64,000 bases of DNA, from the NCBI GenBank assembly GCA_040954595.2, contig CM082597.2, forward strand, positions 5,394,001 through 5,458,000. The letters are read 5' to 3'. The position numbers and the translations under genes were made by a program. Source of the DNA: Balanoglossus misakiensis (lineage: Eukaryota; Hemichordata). Positions 25,029-34,712 of the stretch are shown here, piece by piece. The first letter of the stretch is position 1; each line of letters begins with the position of its first letter. Under the pieces are notes generated by a model. It did no database searches, was not told where the DNA came from, and saw only the letters and a list, made by a program, of their open reading frames with translations.

Positions 25029-25490
25029 TCAGTTTTCTGGTTCGGTGAAGTGTAGTGCCAAAGAAGATTTGAAGGATTCATGTGACCCTGCAGATGTGAT
25101 GTCTGGTGGTGTACTATTCCAGTCTTTGATTGTTCTTGGAAAGAAGGAATATTTTCTGTAGTCTGTTTTGAATTTGGGAATTTTATAGCTTTTACTATGC
25201 AAGTGTCTAGTGAGTCTTAGCGGGGGTTGGAGATGCTGAAGATTGTTCATGGCAACAGTTCCTGTTGAAATTTTATATAGCGTCGATAGTCTGGTTCTTT
25301 TTTGCGTTGTTCTAATGATGTCCAATGTAAGGTATTTATCATGTTGTCAACACTAGAGCGATTTCGAAATCTGCCAGTCACGTAGCGAGCAGCGCGTCTT
25401 TGTGTTTTTTTTCTAACAAAGCTATGTCAGTCTGTTCATATGGGTCCCAAACAGTGGAGGCGTACACAACTAGTGGTCCCATGTTACCAA
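25029..25490 (-). pseudogene. Tail of a non-LTR retrotransposon reverse transcriptase, frameshifted fragment
   Basis: The minus strand encodes the C-terminal part of a jockey/CR1-like ORF2: YASTVWDPYEQTDIALLEK, then AARYVTGRF(R)NRSSVDNM, LHWTSLEQR, TRLSTLYKI and the hallmark YSFFPRTIKDWNSTPPD, ending shortly after at a stop. At least two frame changes are needed, both at runs of A, and everything upstream of this part (RT core, endonuclease) is absent. It is a dead 5'-truncated copy inserted between the Pro and Gly genes of the first ladder unit; the other units lack it. Confidence 0.85.
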
Positions 25491-25973
25491 CCACAGTGGT
25501 TGATCAACACTATTCACAATCAATGTGCGCAATACAAATGCTTGCATTTCTAAGAAGGATAACGAGGTGTTACTTTTTTATAAACTAACATGCACGTTAC
25601 ATCATGGCGCCAAAAGACCAAGTTCTGAAATTCAGTTGCGCACAGCTACCAAATCTTGAAGCTGGCTGGTTTAGGAAGACGAATGCGTCGTTACATATTA
25701 CCACATTCCCAATGTATTTGTTGGGAGGATCCCTGAACAGTGGGAAATATGCTGATGGTGTGTTTACAAATGCAGTTCCAGAAAAGACACGCCTTCATTA
25801 AAAATTCGCAAGTGTTCACTGAAAAAAGATTTGAATTCGACGCGTCGTTGTGTTGCATTTACCTATTAACGGTGAAAATGAAGCGATGAAGGCCGCGATC
25901 GAGCGACCACACCTTTTCCGCTTTAGTCCTTCGTTACGAATTCGTAAAGTAAAATGCAAATTGGCGTGCACGA

Positions 25974-26044
25974 GCATCGGTGGTTCAGTGGTAGAATTCT
26001 CGCCTGCCACGCGGGAGGCCCGGGTTCGATTCCCGGCCGATGCA
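25974..26044 (+). tRNA. tRNA-Gly(GCC)
   Basis: 71 nt, same sequence as the copy at 23351 but on the plus strand. Followed by agatattatttt, a T-run stop. The downstream sequence (ttggcgaagtttacaacggc) is repeated after the copy at 27435. Confidence 0.97.
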
Positions 26045-26577
26045 AGATATTATTTTGGCGAAGTTTACAACGGCATCTTTTGTTATACATGTACATGTAC
26101 TAGTACACCCGCCTGCCCTGGAAGACACATGGCACTAACGGCATTACATGAATAATCCTTATTGGATAATCTCGCATGAATGAATCTACAAATATATGTA
26201 CCACAGTCCCAATGGTGCAACCACCCTTTTCTTTTTGACAGGCGGCAGAGAACATGCAGCTAACAGGCCGATGCAAGGAACTAAGTTTTTTTAGTCAACT
26301 TTCTGTAAGAAATACTTTTACCGTCCCGTCTGCTGCTTCGGGTTTCGTACTACACAGATGATCAAAGTAGGCACAAAATGTAACTGGTACAATGTGCATT
26401 ATTTTTTCAAACACTGACGCCTGTCTTTATTATTACATTTACAATAAACAAAACCGCTTACATTATGATAACGATATCATGCATAGTTGGCAGTTCGCTA
26501 CCCACCATAATCATTATCATCAACGCAATTTACTCTCCATTGCCAAGTTTTGTATTGGAACAGTATCCTTCAACAAA

Positions 26578-26649
26578 GGCTCGTTGGTCTAGGGGTATGA
26601 TTCCTGCTTTGGGTGCAGGAGGTCCCGGGTTCAAATCCCGGACGAGCCC
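26578..26649 (+). tRNA. tRNA-Pro(TGG)
   Basis: 72 nt, identical to the copy at 24839, with the same upstream cttcaacaaa and a downstream T-run. Part of the second ladder unit. Confidence 0.97.
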
Positions 26650-27434
26650 CATTTCTTTTTGCGGTATCGTTGATTACCCTTCATGTTTATTACCACTTGG
26701 AGCTTGCTTATATCACGGTACCTTCATACTTCTATATGTAATGGTTGATGTTTTACTTTCTACAATGTCTTACTGAAATGAATGTGCGCAATACACGTGC
26801 TTGCATTGCCAAGCCAAAACAAGATACACATTGCTTGTACTTTGTATTATACTTTACACCATGGCAAGCAATGCGTCGTTATTTTTTATCACATTACCGA
26901 GTTACTTTGATATAACATGTACTGGTTGGTATGGTCTCCCGAACAGTAGCAACAATGTTAATGTGCGTCTTCACATATAATGTCGCACATATGCTGTTAA
27001 AAGAATGACATACGAGTACATGTACTAAGATTTCGCCAGTGTTTAACAAAACGTTGAAGCGTCTTTGTGTTGCATTTTATTAAGTGAAGCGGTCATCGCG
27101 CCGCGTCGGTTTCCTTCTTGACGAGAATATGTCCTCCCATACCAGCGCAAACGACACTGCAGTTAGCACGACGTACTAGGATCTTCAGTTGCTGTCATGC
27201 CCAGTCTTTGCTACCGTTGGCTGCTTTGTTCATTCTAAGAATTATCTAATTTCAGGGATTTGTGGATGAATTGTAATGTTTATATAACAAACAAACGCGG
27301 CGCGTCGACCGCTTCCTTTTATAACATTTTAAATTAAAATTTTAACATTGAAGATGACGCGATTACTAGTATGAATGCGACCTTTTCACGTCAGCTTTTG
27401 TTTTGGTTACGTAAAATAAAGCTGTTGTGTATAG

Positions 27435-27505
27435 GCATCGGTGGTTCAGTGGTAGAATTCTCGCCTGCCACGCGGGAGGCCCGGGTTCGATTCCCGGCCG
27501 ATGCA
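27435..27505 (+). tRNA. tRNA-Gly(GCC)
   Basis: 71 nt, identical to the other Gly copies. Followed by aggtattatttt. Confidence 0.97.
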
Positions 27506-28250
27506 AGGTATTATTTTGGCGAATTTTACAACGGCATCTCTGGTCCCATCACGGTCACTCCTGTGTGGAAGGGTCATGGTTCAATCACAGTGTTCCCATG
27601 TATAGTATACGCATGGCGCGAGGAACGCGTTTGGTGATACATGCATAGTCATCATATAAAAATCATTTTCACTTTTTTACTAATTATCATAAATGCTCCG
27701 TAGTCCTCTAAGCATAAATGAATGTCAATCTATCACAACCACCGTTCACACGGGTTTCGTCACGTTACAATATATGTATTACGAATGAGTGAATAATACT
27801 TATGATTAACTACATGTTTATTTTCTTGCGAAACAGTAAAACATTTATTACAAACAAAGAGAAGAACGGCGTGTTTTTGATACTGAATGAACAACATTTT
27901 TGGACATATTTTGTCGGAATATGTCCATATGTTGGGCCTTCCGAATCATGTAGCGGCGTAGAGTGCGCGCACTGACTTTAAAGAGTGGGTGTCGCCCCGC
28001 AGTGCGGTTGCGCAACCACAGTATGGAACCCGCAACAATGTGAAGTTGCTACACTGTACATCATTGCAAACAATGAAGTTTTTCCTTTTTTCAACCAGTA
28101 TTATTATCACAAATACAGCAAATACAAACGCCTACATGCATTCATATTTTGGCCATTCGCGCGCTAATTGAAATCGTCAAAATCATCAACATCCCTTTAC
28201 AATTAACTGTCCATTCGGAAGTGTTTTGGTGGTTAGATACGATCAACAAA

Positions 28251-28322
28251 GGCTCGTTGGTCTAGGGGTATGATTCCTGCTTTGGGTGCAGGAGTTCCCG
28301 GGTTCAAATCCCGGACGAGCCC
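28251..28322 (+). tRNA. tRNA-Pro(TGG), one-base variant
   Basis: 72 nt. Differs from the other three Pro copies by one base: aggagttcccggg in place of aggaggtcccggg, in the variable loop. All stems, the anticodon and both promoter boxes are intact, so it may still work. Followed by ctttttt. Confidence 0.95.
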
Positions 28323-28541
28323 CTTTTTTGTTGTCTTTTCAGACGACCATCCACTTTTATGTACATGTACATGTACCTCGATATGATCTACCACGCAAGC
28401 TTCTTTGTATGGTTAATTCCGATAGCATTCATTGGTTAATTTTGAAACTAAACAGACATGCCCAATTTATATGAAACCTGTGAGTCACTTTTCGCTCAGA
28501 CCCATTGACTTTTGTATTGTTTTGTCCTTTGTGTGTTTCTG

Positions 28542-28588
28542 CATAGACCCTGGAGGAAAGGGGCCTTTACTTTCCTCCAGGGTCTATG
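28542..28588. repeat. 19-bp perfect hairpin
   Basis: The arms catagaccctggaggaaag (28542-28560) and its exact complement (28570-28588) flank a 9-base loop. It lies between two Pro tRNA genes only 340 bp apart, at or near the join of an extra duplication. Too short a loop for a normal transposon; a fold-back made during duplication or a small hairpin RNA are both possible. Confidence 0.8.
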
Positions 28589-28662
28589 GCTAAAACGACA
28601 AATACGGCAAATACAAGTATTCTCCATTTCCAAGTGTTGTGGTCCCTCGTTTCCTTAACAAA

Positions 28663-28734
28663 GGCTCGTTGGTCTAGGGGTATGATTCCTGCTTTGGGTG
28701 CAGGAGGTCCCGGGTTCAAATCCCGGACGAGCCC
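28663..28734 (+). tRNA. tRNA-Pro(TGG)
   Basis: 72 nt, identical to the copies at 24839 and 26578. It follows another Pro gene (28251) with no Gly gene between, so this unit carries an additional duplication. Confidence 0.97.
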
Positions 28735-29276
28735 CTCTTTTGGTTTTGTGGTATCGTTGATTACCCTACATGTTTCTACCACTTCAAGCTTGCTTATATC
28801 ATGGTACGGTTGATGTTTTACTTTCTACAATGTCTTACTGAATTTAATGTTGCACAATGCACGCGCTTGCACTGCCAAGTCAAAACAAGATACACATTGC
28901 TTGTATTTTGTATTATACTTTACATTATGGCAAGCAATGCGTCGTTATTTTTTATCTCATCACAAAGTCACTTTGATATAACGTGTATTGGTTTGTATGG
29001 TCTCCCGAACAGTAGAAACAATGCTAACGTGTGTTCACAAACAAAAAGTCGCACATATGCGGTTAAAAGAATGACATGCGAGTACGAAGATTTCGGCAGT
29101 GTTTAACAAAACGTTGAAGCGTCTTTGCGTTGCATTTAAGTATAACAGTTTAAATTCGGAATGTTTTAACAGTGAAGTTGACGCGATTATGAATGCGACC
29201 AAGTGATCAGCTCATTTTCACTTCAGCTTTGTTTTGTTACGAATTGTTGATGTAACTTATGACGAAGCCTACATGA

Positions 29277-29347
29277 GCATCGGTGGTTCAGTGGTAGAAT
29301 TCTCGCCTGCCACGCGGGAGGCCCGGGTTCGATTCCCGGCCGATGCA
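29277..29347 (+). tRNA. tRNA-Gly(GCC)
   Basis: 71 nt, identical to the other Gly copies. Last gene of the ladder. The upstream sequence (aagatttcggcagtgtttaac) is shared with the region before the copy at 27435. Confidence 0.97.
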
Positions 29348-30664
29348 AGTAATTTTGCGGCATTAATTGAAATACTTAGCAGAATTGACCCCGCTTTTTA
29401 TTTTGCTATCGGATTTTACCGCATGTTCTCATCAAACAAGCGGAAGTGTTTGCATAGTTCTCCCACATGGAGAATAATGTCAATGCCAATACACGTCCGA
29501 CACAGTTTTAACCAGTCCACTGGTCTGTTATTCAGGATTTCATAAGCAAAGCCTCTTTTGAGTTTAAGAATGCATTATGATATTAAATTTATTATTGTAC
29601 ATGTAATTGATTCCGTATGACGTGATTTTGAAATATTGGGCAGCCACCAGAAATGTTTCACTTTCAGAAATGCTTCATTATCTTCGTGATTTATTTGCAT
29701 AATTCTAGTAAAATTTAATTTGATATTTTGGTTGAAAAGTTGAAATAATAGTGGTTTTGGATACTTGCTACGCACAGTGGTATTTTAGAAGATATACGGC
29801 ACTGTCAGTTTCAGTACCGGCAACGGCGGTCGTGTGAGCCCGCCAATGTCATCCGAGACGCTCGTTCAAACCACTGCGATCCGGTTTGAGTTAACGATCT
29901 TGCGCAACGCTAAATTAAAAACAGTATTTGCGCCTTCTAGTTTACACGAGTCGTTTGGCTCGGCGTTGTTGACCTTGCTGGGTGTGATCTGGGTCAAGAG
30001 TACAACGGACATGATAAATAAAACCCAGATTCTACTTTGGTGTCTGTCACATGTAAACAATCGATGACTACTAAAACGCAACATAAACAATTATTGACGT
30101 CAAGGGATGGGATACAGGCAGCAGTTATGTGTATGGATGTAAGTTTTACTTCTCAAGTTGAGATGTATGTTGTTTATGTTGATTTTTATTGGTCGTCGGG
30201 GACTGTTCTAAAAAAACAACTGGATATGCACTGTGGTACTTCAGTATTGTCTGACGAACCAACCACGTCACACCAAACAAAACAAAAACACCAGCCGTCG
30301 TAAAGTTTCAAGAATGTGACATTTAGTCAGCTTCACAAACACGTATCAGAATCACGGAAACGTAGGCGGGAATCGTGAATAAAGTCCCACAAACCAAATG
30401 AAAAAAATAAATAAAATATTTATGTCGTGGGAATTTTAAATTTCCTGTCGTTGTTCACCGTGCATGAGTCCATGCTGGCGACTTCCGTGAAATGGTCATA
30501 ATCAAAGGAGGTGCACCTGTTAAGGATTTCAATAATTCAGCCTCTTCATTTCAGATTTCAACAAAACCACGCCATTTCCCACGACGACAAATGGCTTAAG
30601 TGTCTCTATGGCAACATATATACATTGATTTTCACCATACGGCATTGCTGCTACATGGTCAATC

Positions 30665-31011
30665 TTAAGCCTCTAGAGCTGCCACTTTTTTTGCATTATT
30701 TTCATGATTTCATTTTCCAACTTAGATTGGTACATCGAAATAAGCTTACTGATAGGTATACGTGGACATCTCATCGACGCCCATTTGTGGCTGTATGTTG
30801 CAATTTGAACACGCTATAATATTAAACTGGTTTAATCAGCCTCTATACAAACAGTACGCAGTTATAGTGGTATGCGTCGCCAAGAGATGACAAACTGATG
30901 CAAATGCAAGTAATATGGCTTAATGGTAAAGATTTTAGAGGATAGGGAATGTATTTGAAGTGTTTCATTGTGGAAAAAATATCTGAAATTTGGCAGCTCT
31001 AGAGGCTTTAA
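30665..31011. mobile_element. Possible MITE with 16-18 bp terminal repeats and TTAA flanks
   Basis: The arms gcctctagagctgcca (30669-30684) and its complement (30991-31006) flank 306 bp. TTAA lies directly before the left arm (30665-30668) and one base after the right arm (31008-31011), as in piggyBac or Kolobok-type insertions. The one-base offset and lack of a transposase gene leave the class open. Confidence 0.5.
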
Positions 31012-33083
31012 AACCAAGCTATGGATATGGTGATGATCAGCCATTAGGCCAAAATTCCCAGTTGCATCAAATTCTCTCGAATCGCAAATCATATCGCCCA
31101 TCACATAAATGTTCACGTAAGGAACATTTTTCGAAGCGCGAAGTCTGGCTTTCTACCAAGTGTATAATCCATGTAGGCATACAGAGTTTTCCTGAGAATC
31201 TACAGAATGCTATTTCAGATACCCTGTTTCACAGTACAACATCAGAATATCGCGATGGAGACTTTGATACAGAACGCTTGCTACGTCTATTTCTAAATTT
31301 AGTTCTGGGCGAAATACATGTATTGACAATTGTTCAAAGTGCTAACAGAAAAACATGAAATTTCCCAAATCTCGAATATGTGCCATTTTCAAAACCCACA
31401 CCAATTTATATTCCCGTAATGATGTTGATTCCTCTTCATTCAATTAATAATAATTCAATCAACTTTAAAATAAAACCTTGTCTTGTCACATTGAGCGAAA
31501 GTACTTACACAGCGCGTCACAGCGAAAACGCAATCTGCGACCATCCCACAAGAAAAAAATAACTTTTGAAAAAATAGCAATAATTTTAACTTATGATGAT
31601 GACAAGGAAAATCTTACCAGCCGTGACAAGTATCAAGAGAGTCATTTCCATGGTAACAAACGCGACATTCTTCGATGGCGAGATCAATTCAGAAGTTAGC
31701 GTTCACTACCGAAGACCAGCTCCAGCGATGAGCGATGTAGAATATGATAGTCTCAAGTTTGCAACGGCAGTAAATCAAAGCGCTACCGATAAGGACCCCC
31801 TAGCACAAGATGATGATCAAATGACTCCCTATCTTAATCGTCGTCGGCAATGGTCAAAATTTCTAAAAATGAAGAAGTTCCATATTGCTTTTTTAGACAA
31901 AAAACTGTAATACAATTACACTTTAACAATGCGACAGGTTTTTGGGTAGGGAAAATGTGCTACACAATTCGTCGATAACTATATCAGACTGCATGGGAAA
32001 GTCGGTTATTACGCGGTCGGGGTGAATACACTGATCTATGGTGTTTATGTGGTAGGTTTGTATTTCGCCGCCGGGGTCAGAGGTCAGACTTTGGTGACCA
32101 TAAAACCAAAGACGACATACTTAATTAAAGTTCAACAGTGTCTGGGAGAAATGGCGACAATCGTGCAATCGTTCACGTCAATAATTTAGTCGTTTCAACG
32201 GAAAAGGATACGCAGACCTGTTCGAGCCTGGTAATGGAATTTCATGTAATTTTCACTATGTGGATGATCTTAATAAACATATTGTATTATTGGATTGAAA
32301 ATTTGGAGTGCCGGCAGGGAGGGACAAGTTGATTTCTGGGGGGGGGGGTGGTGGATAGAGGAATTTTAGTACAAAAATGTTTGGGGGGATTCTCATGCAA
32401 TGCCTTGTGGGATAAGGTGGACCAGCAATCGGCGGGAAAAAATGCTGTTACAGTCGCGGGCTGAAAAAAATGGCCGACAAACCCAAATCCTCCACCCCCA
32501 GGAATCAAATGGTTCTTCCCTGACTCCGGATGAATGGTGGCCTTTGTGCAGCGAGACATTAATCAACTATTGAAGTTTGAAGACCGTCTGCGCACCGACA
32601 ATCAGTCGAGCGTCAAAGTATAGAGGGCACTCGCAGCATCGCAATTTACTGTGAGTGAACGACAGACATCACGTGACATGAAACAGTGGCCATTTTAGAG
32701 TCATATTGTTGTTATCACTAAAAGAACACCAGAGTGCGCTGTTTCGCCGGGGTGAGATCAAGTTGAGATCAAAGACTCGATCTGCACACATAACTACACG
32801 GACACATGAGTTAAGTAACCCTATGGTGAATAAGGGATCTGTGATAATGATTTGTACACATGTTCGATTATTTTCTCTCATTATATGGTCGATTGAAAAA
32901 AATCCCCACAAAAACTGGGCTATACTGTACGTATAAACGATTCACTGAAACTGTCACCGAGGGCGCTATAGAGGAACAAAGATCAACATCAGCGCCCTTT
33001 GTGATAGAATCGCGTGCATAGTCCGAATGGTGTCAGAGAATGCAGAGCTTGGTTATTTCAATGCCAGGGTTGGTGATTGGTAG

Positions 33084-33266
33084 GATTCACCGTAGACTCT
33101 CTCACAGCCCCTCTCGTCGTCCATGCAGGCTTATGGACTGACTGCATGTGTGCCCGCCGAGAAGGGGCCCTAAGGTTAGCTACACAACACCAGACGGTCC
33201 TTCTCCCTTGCCAAACGGTTGAGGGCGCATAGCGAACCGTGGGCTGTGAGAGAGTCTAGATTCACC
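33084..33266. mobile_element. Small non-autonomous DNA transposon with 8-bp target duplication
   Basis: Perfect 18-bp terminal repeats, tagactctctcacagccc at 33093-33110 and its complement at 33241-33258, enclose 130 bp with no gene. The 8-bp direct repeat gattcacc flanks it at 33084-33091 and 33259-33266. Eight-base duplications are typical of hAT elements (also Merlin and P). One extra base sits between the left duplication and the left arm. Confidence 0.75.
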
Positions 33267-33619
33267 ACGGAAATGTGGTTATTTCTCGAGAGATTTACTT
33301 GAGGAGCATTCAAAATTCCCAAAGGTAAGACAGAATGTGGTGCAATTTTCAGACTAACAAAAAAACCTGCGTTGTGTACAAATGCAGCATACTTCCCCAA
33401 TTTGCAACCAATAATATAAAAAAATCACAGATAAATCTATCAAAGATGATACCTCTTTTGTCATTCAAATTAAGCATAAATGGGACACACTGGGCATATC
33501 TTGACAGCGCAGTTGCATTCATAGTTGCTGACCTTAGTATGTTATACAGTGGGAAAATCAACAGGTGCGAATTGTTGATATAGAGATATTAACTGATACA
33601 GTCAAATGTAGCTATCGCA

Positions 33620-33690
33620 GCATCGGTGGTTCAGTGGTAGAATTCTCGCCTGCCACGCGGGAGGCCCGGGTTCGATTCCCGGCCGATGCA
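33620..33690 (+). tRNA. tRNA-Gly(GCC)
   Basis: 71 nt, identical to the other Gly copies but 4.3 kb beyond the ladder and with flanks that match it only over the first bases downstream (tgatattattttt, a T-run stop). A separate dispersal event is likely. Confidence 0.97.
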
Positions 33691-34712
33691 TGATATTATT
33701 TTTATCGATATTTACAGGTTTCAACCGGATATTACATTTGTAGAGACTTCGGTTTAATCTGTGAACGTGCACGTTTGCCAATATTCCAATATTACAGGTA
33801 CCTACGTCTATGTACACAGCTTACCAGAAATCGGAAAACTTTGTGTGTCTTTTTGCTCACAATCTTGAGATAATTAATAACTCTCATTAGGTACCACAAA
33901 AATATTAAAGGTGAAGTTTGATCCAGCTGATTTGGTAGCCTAGAGGACACTCTTTAAGAAAAAAAACCGTTCTCACCATGTATAAGTCAGGCGATATTTT
34001 ACAATACGAGGAAAGATGTCAGAATTTCCAACGTGGCGTTTGCTGTAATTTGAATCATGGAAAAAGGACACCAGGACCAACTTCCGCCCAACTTGGTGTG
34101 GGCGATACCATTTTCCGATTGGTGTCACTGCACGACAGGCTAACCGTATTTGCATAGCTATTGTTTGTACTTTACATAGCGCCGTTTACGTTGTGTCCGC
34201 CATTATTTTGTTTTCTGCACACGGTACACAACACTCGGCTGAACCCCATCAGAATGACACGAACCCAGAGGCATATTAAAATATCACGACCTTCGAAAAT
34301 CCACGTCGGCTGAAGGCCGTAAAGAGTTATGCAAATATACTGCTGGCATGCTCCTATAGTTGTACCTGCATTGGTCGGAAAGGGATTGCGAGAGGTCACA
34401 AACAAGCATTATATACTTCTGTGCTGTAGCATAATGCTATCATGACCTCTGCAACTTGGTACGTTTGCGGGGTATATAATATGGAAAAATTAACGTTTTG
34501 CTGCATGAAAAGTAAAAAAATCTGTCCCTGAAATACGTTATACATGGCAATTCAATATAGGATTCATTGAGAATGGTTGGCTCTTACAGAATAATGAATC
34601 AAATAGAATAAAAAAAAACCAAGTCACGTAGATAGGGGTCATGCAAGTGGCCTTTGGGGCCAGACGCAATGTACAATATTTAAATCTGTGAACGCATTTG
34701 GCAGCTCAAACC
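33691..34712. other. Upstream region of the first P450 gene
   Basis: No gene seen. Close to the P450 start codon there is a TATA-like atatttaaat (34676-34685); it is only about 30 bp before the ATG, which would make a very short leader, so I do not call it a promoter with confidence. Confidence 0.4.

Larger units (their letters stand above)
24350..29347 (+). repeat. Pro-Gly tRNA duplication ladder
   Basis: Units of roughly 1.5-1.9 kb, each with one tRNA-Pro followed by one tRNA-Gly (Pro 24839/Gly 25974; Pro 26578/Gly 27435; Pro 28251 and 28663/Gly 29277). Flanks are also shared, such as attacaaacaaagacaagg before Pro, ggtatcgttgattaccct after two of the Pro genes, and gcgtctttgtgttgcattt before Gly. 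The flanks have diverged clearly while the tRNA bodies stay almost identical. Confidence 0.85.
29348..33619. other. Intergenic stretch with inverted-repeat elements, no supported gene
   Basis: Several open frames of 80-120 codons exist (for example 30990-31358 and 31593-31910, plus strand), but none has recognisable motifs, splice context or coding-like composition. The stretch holds the inverted-repeat elements at 30665-31011 and 33084-33266, a G-run near 32340, and a small stem (agggcgct/agcgccct) at 32960-32998. Confidence 0.5.

Noticed and set aside
23256-29545. Short reading frames that cover tRNA genes
   Set aside because: They share the same translated core because they read through identical tRNA bodies; the tRNA structure explains the sequence.
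30990-31910. Possible small genes of 122 and 105 codons
   Set aside because: There are no known motifs, no splice or promoter context, and the first overlaps an inverted-repeat arm.
34676-34685. TATA box for P450 gene 1
   Set aside because: The AT-rich match is common by chance here and is too close to the start codon to be convincing without transcript data.
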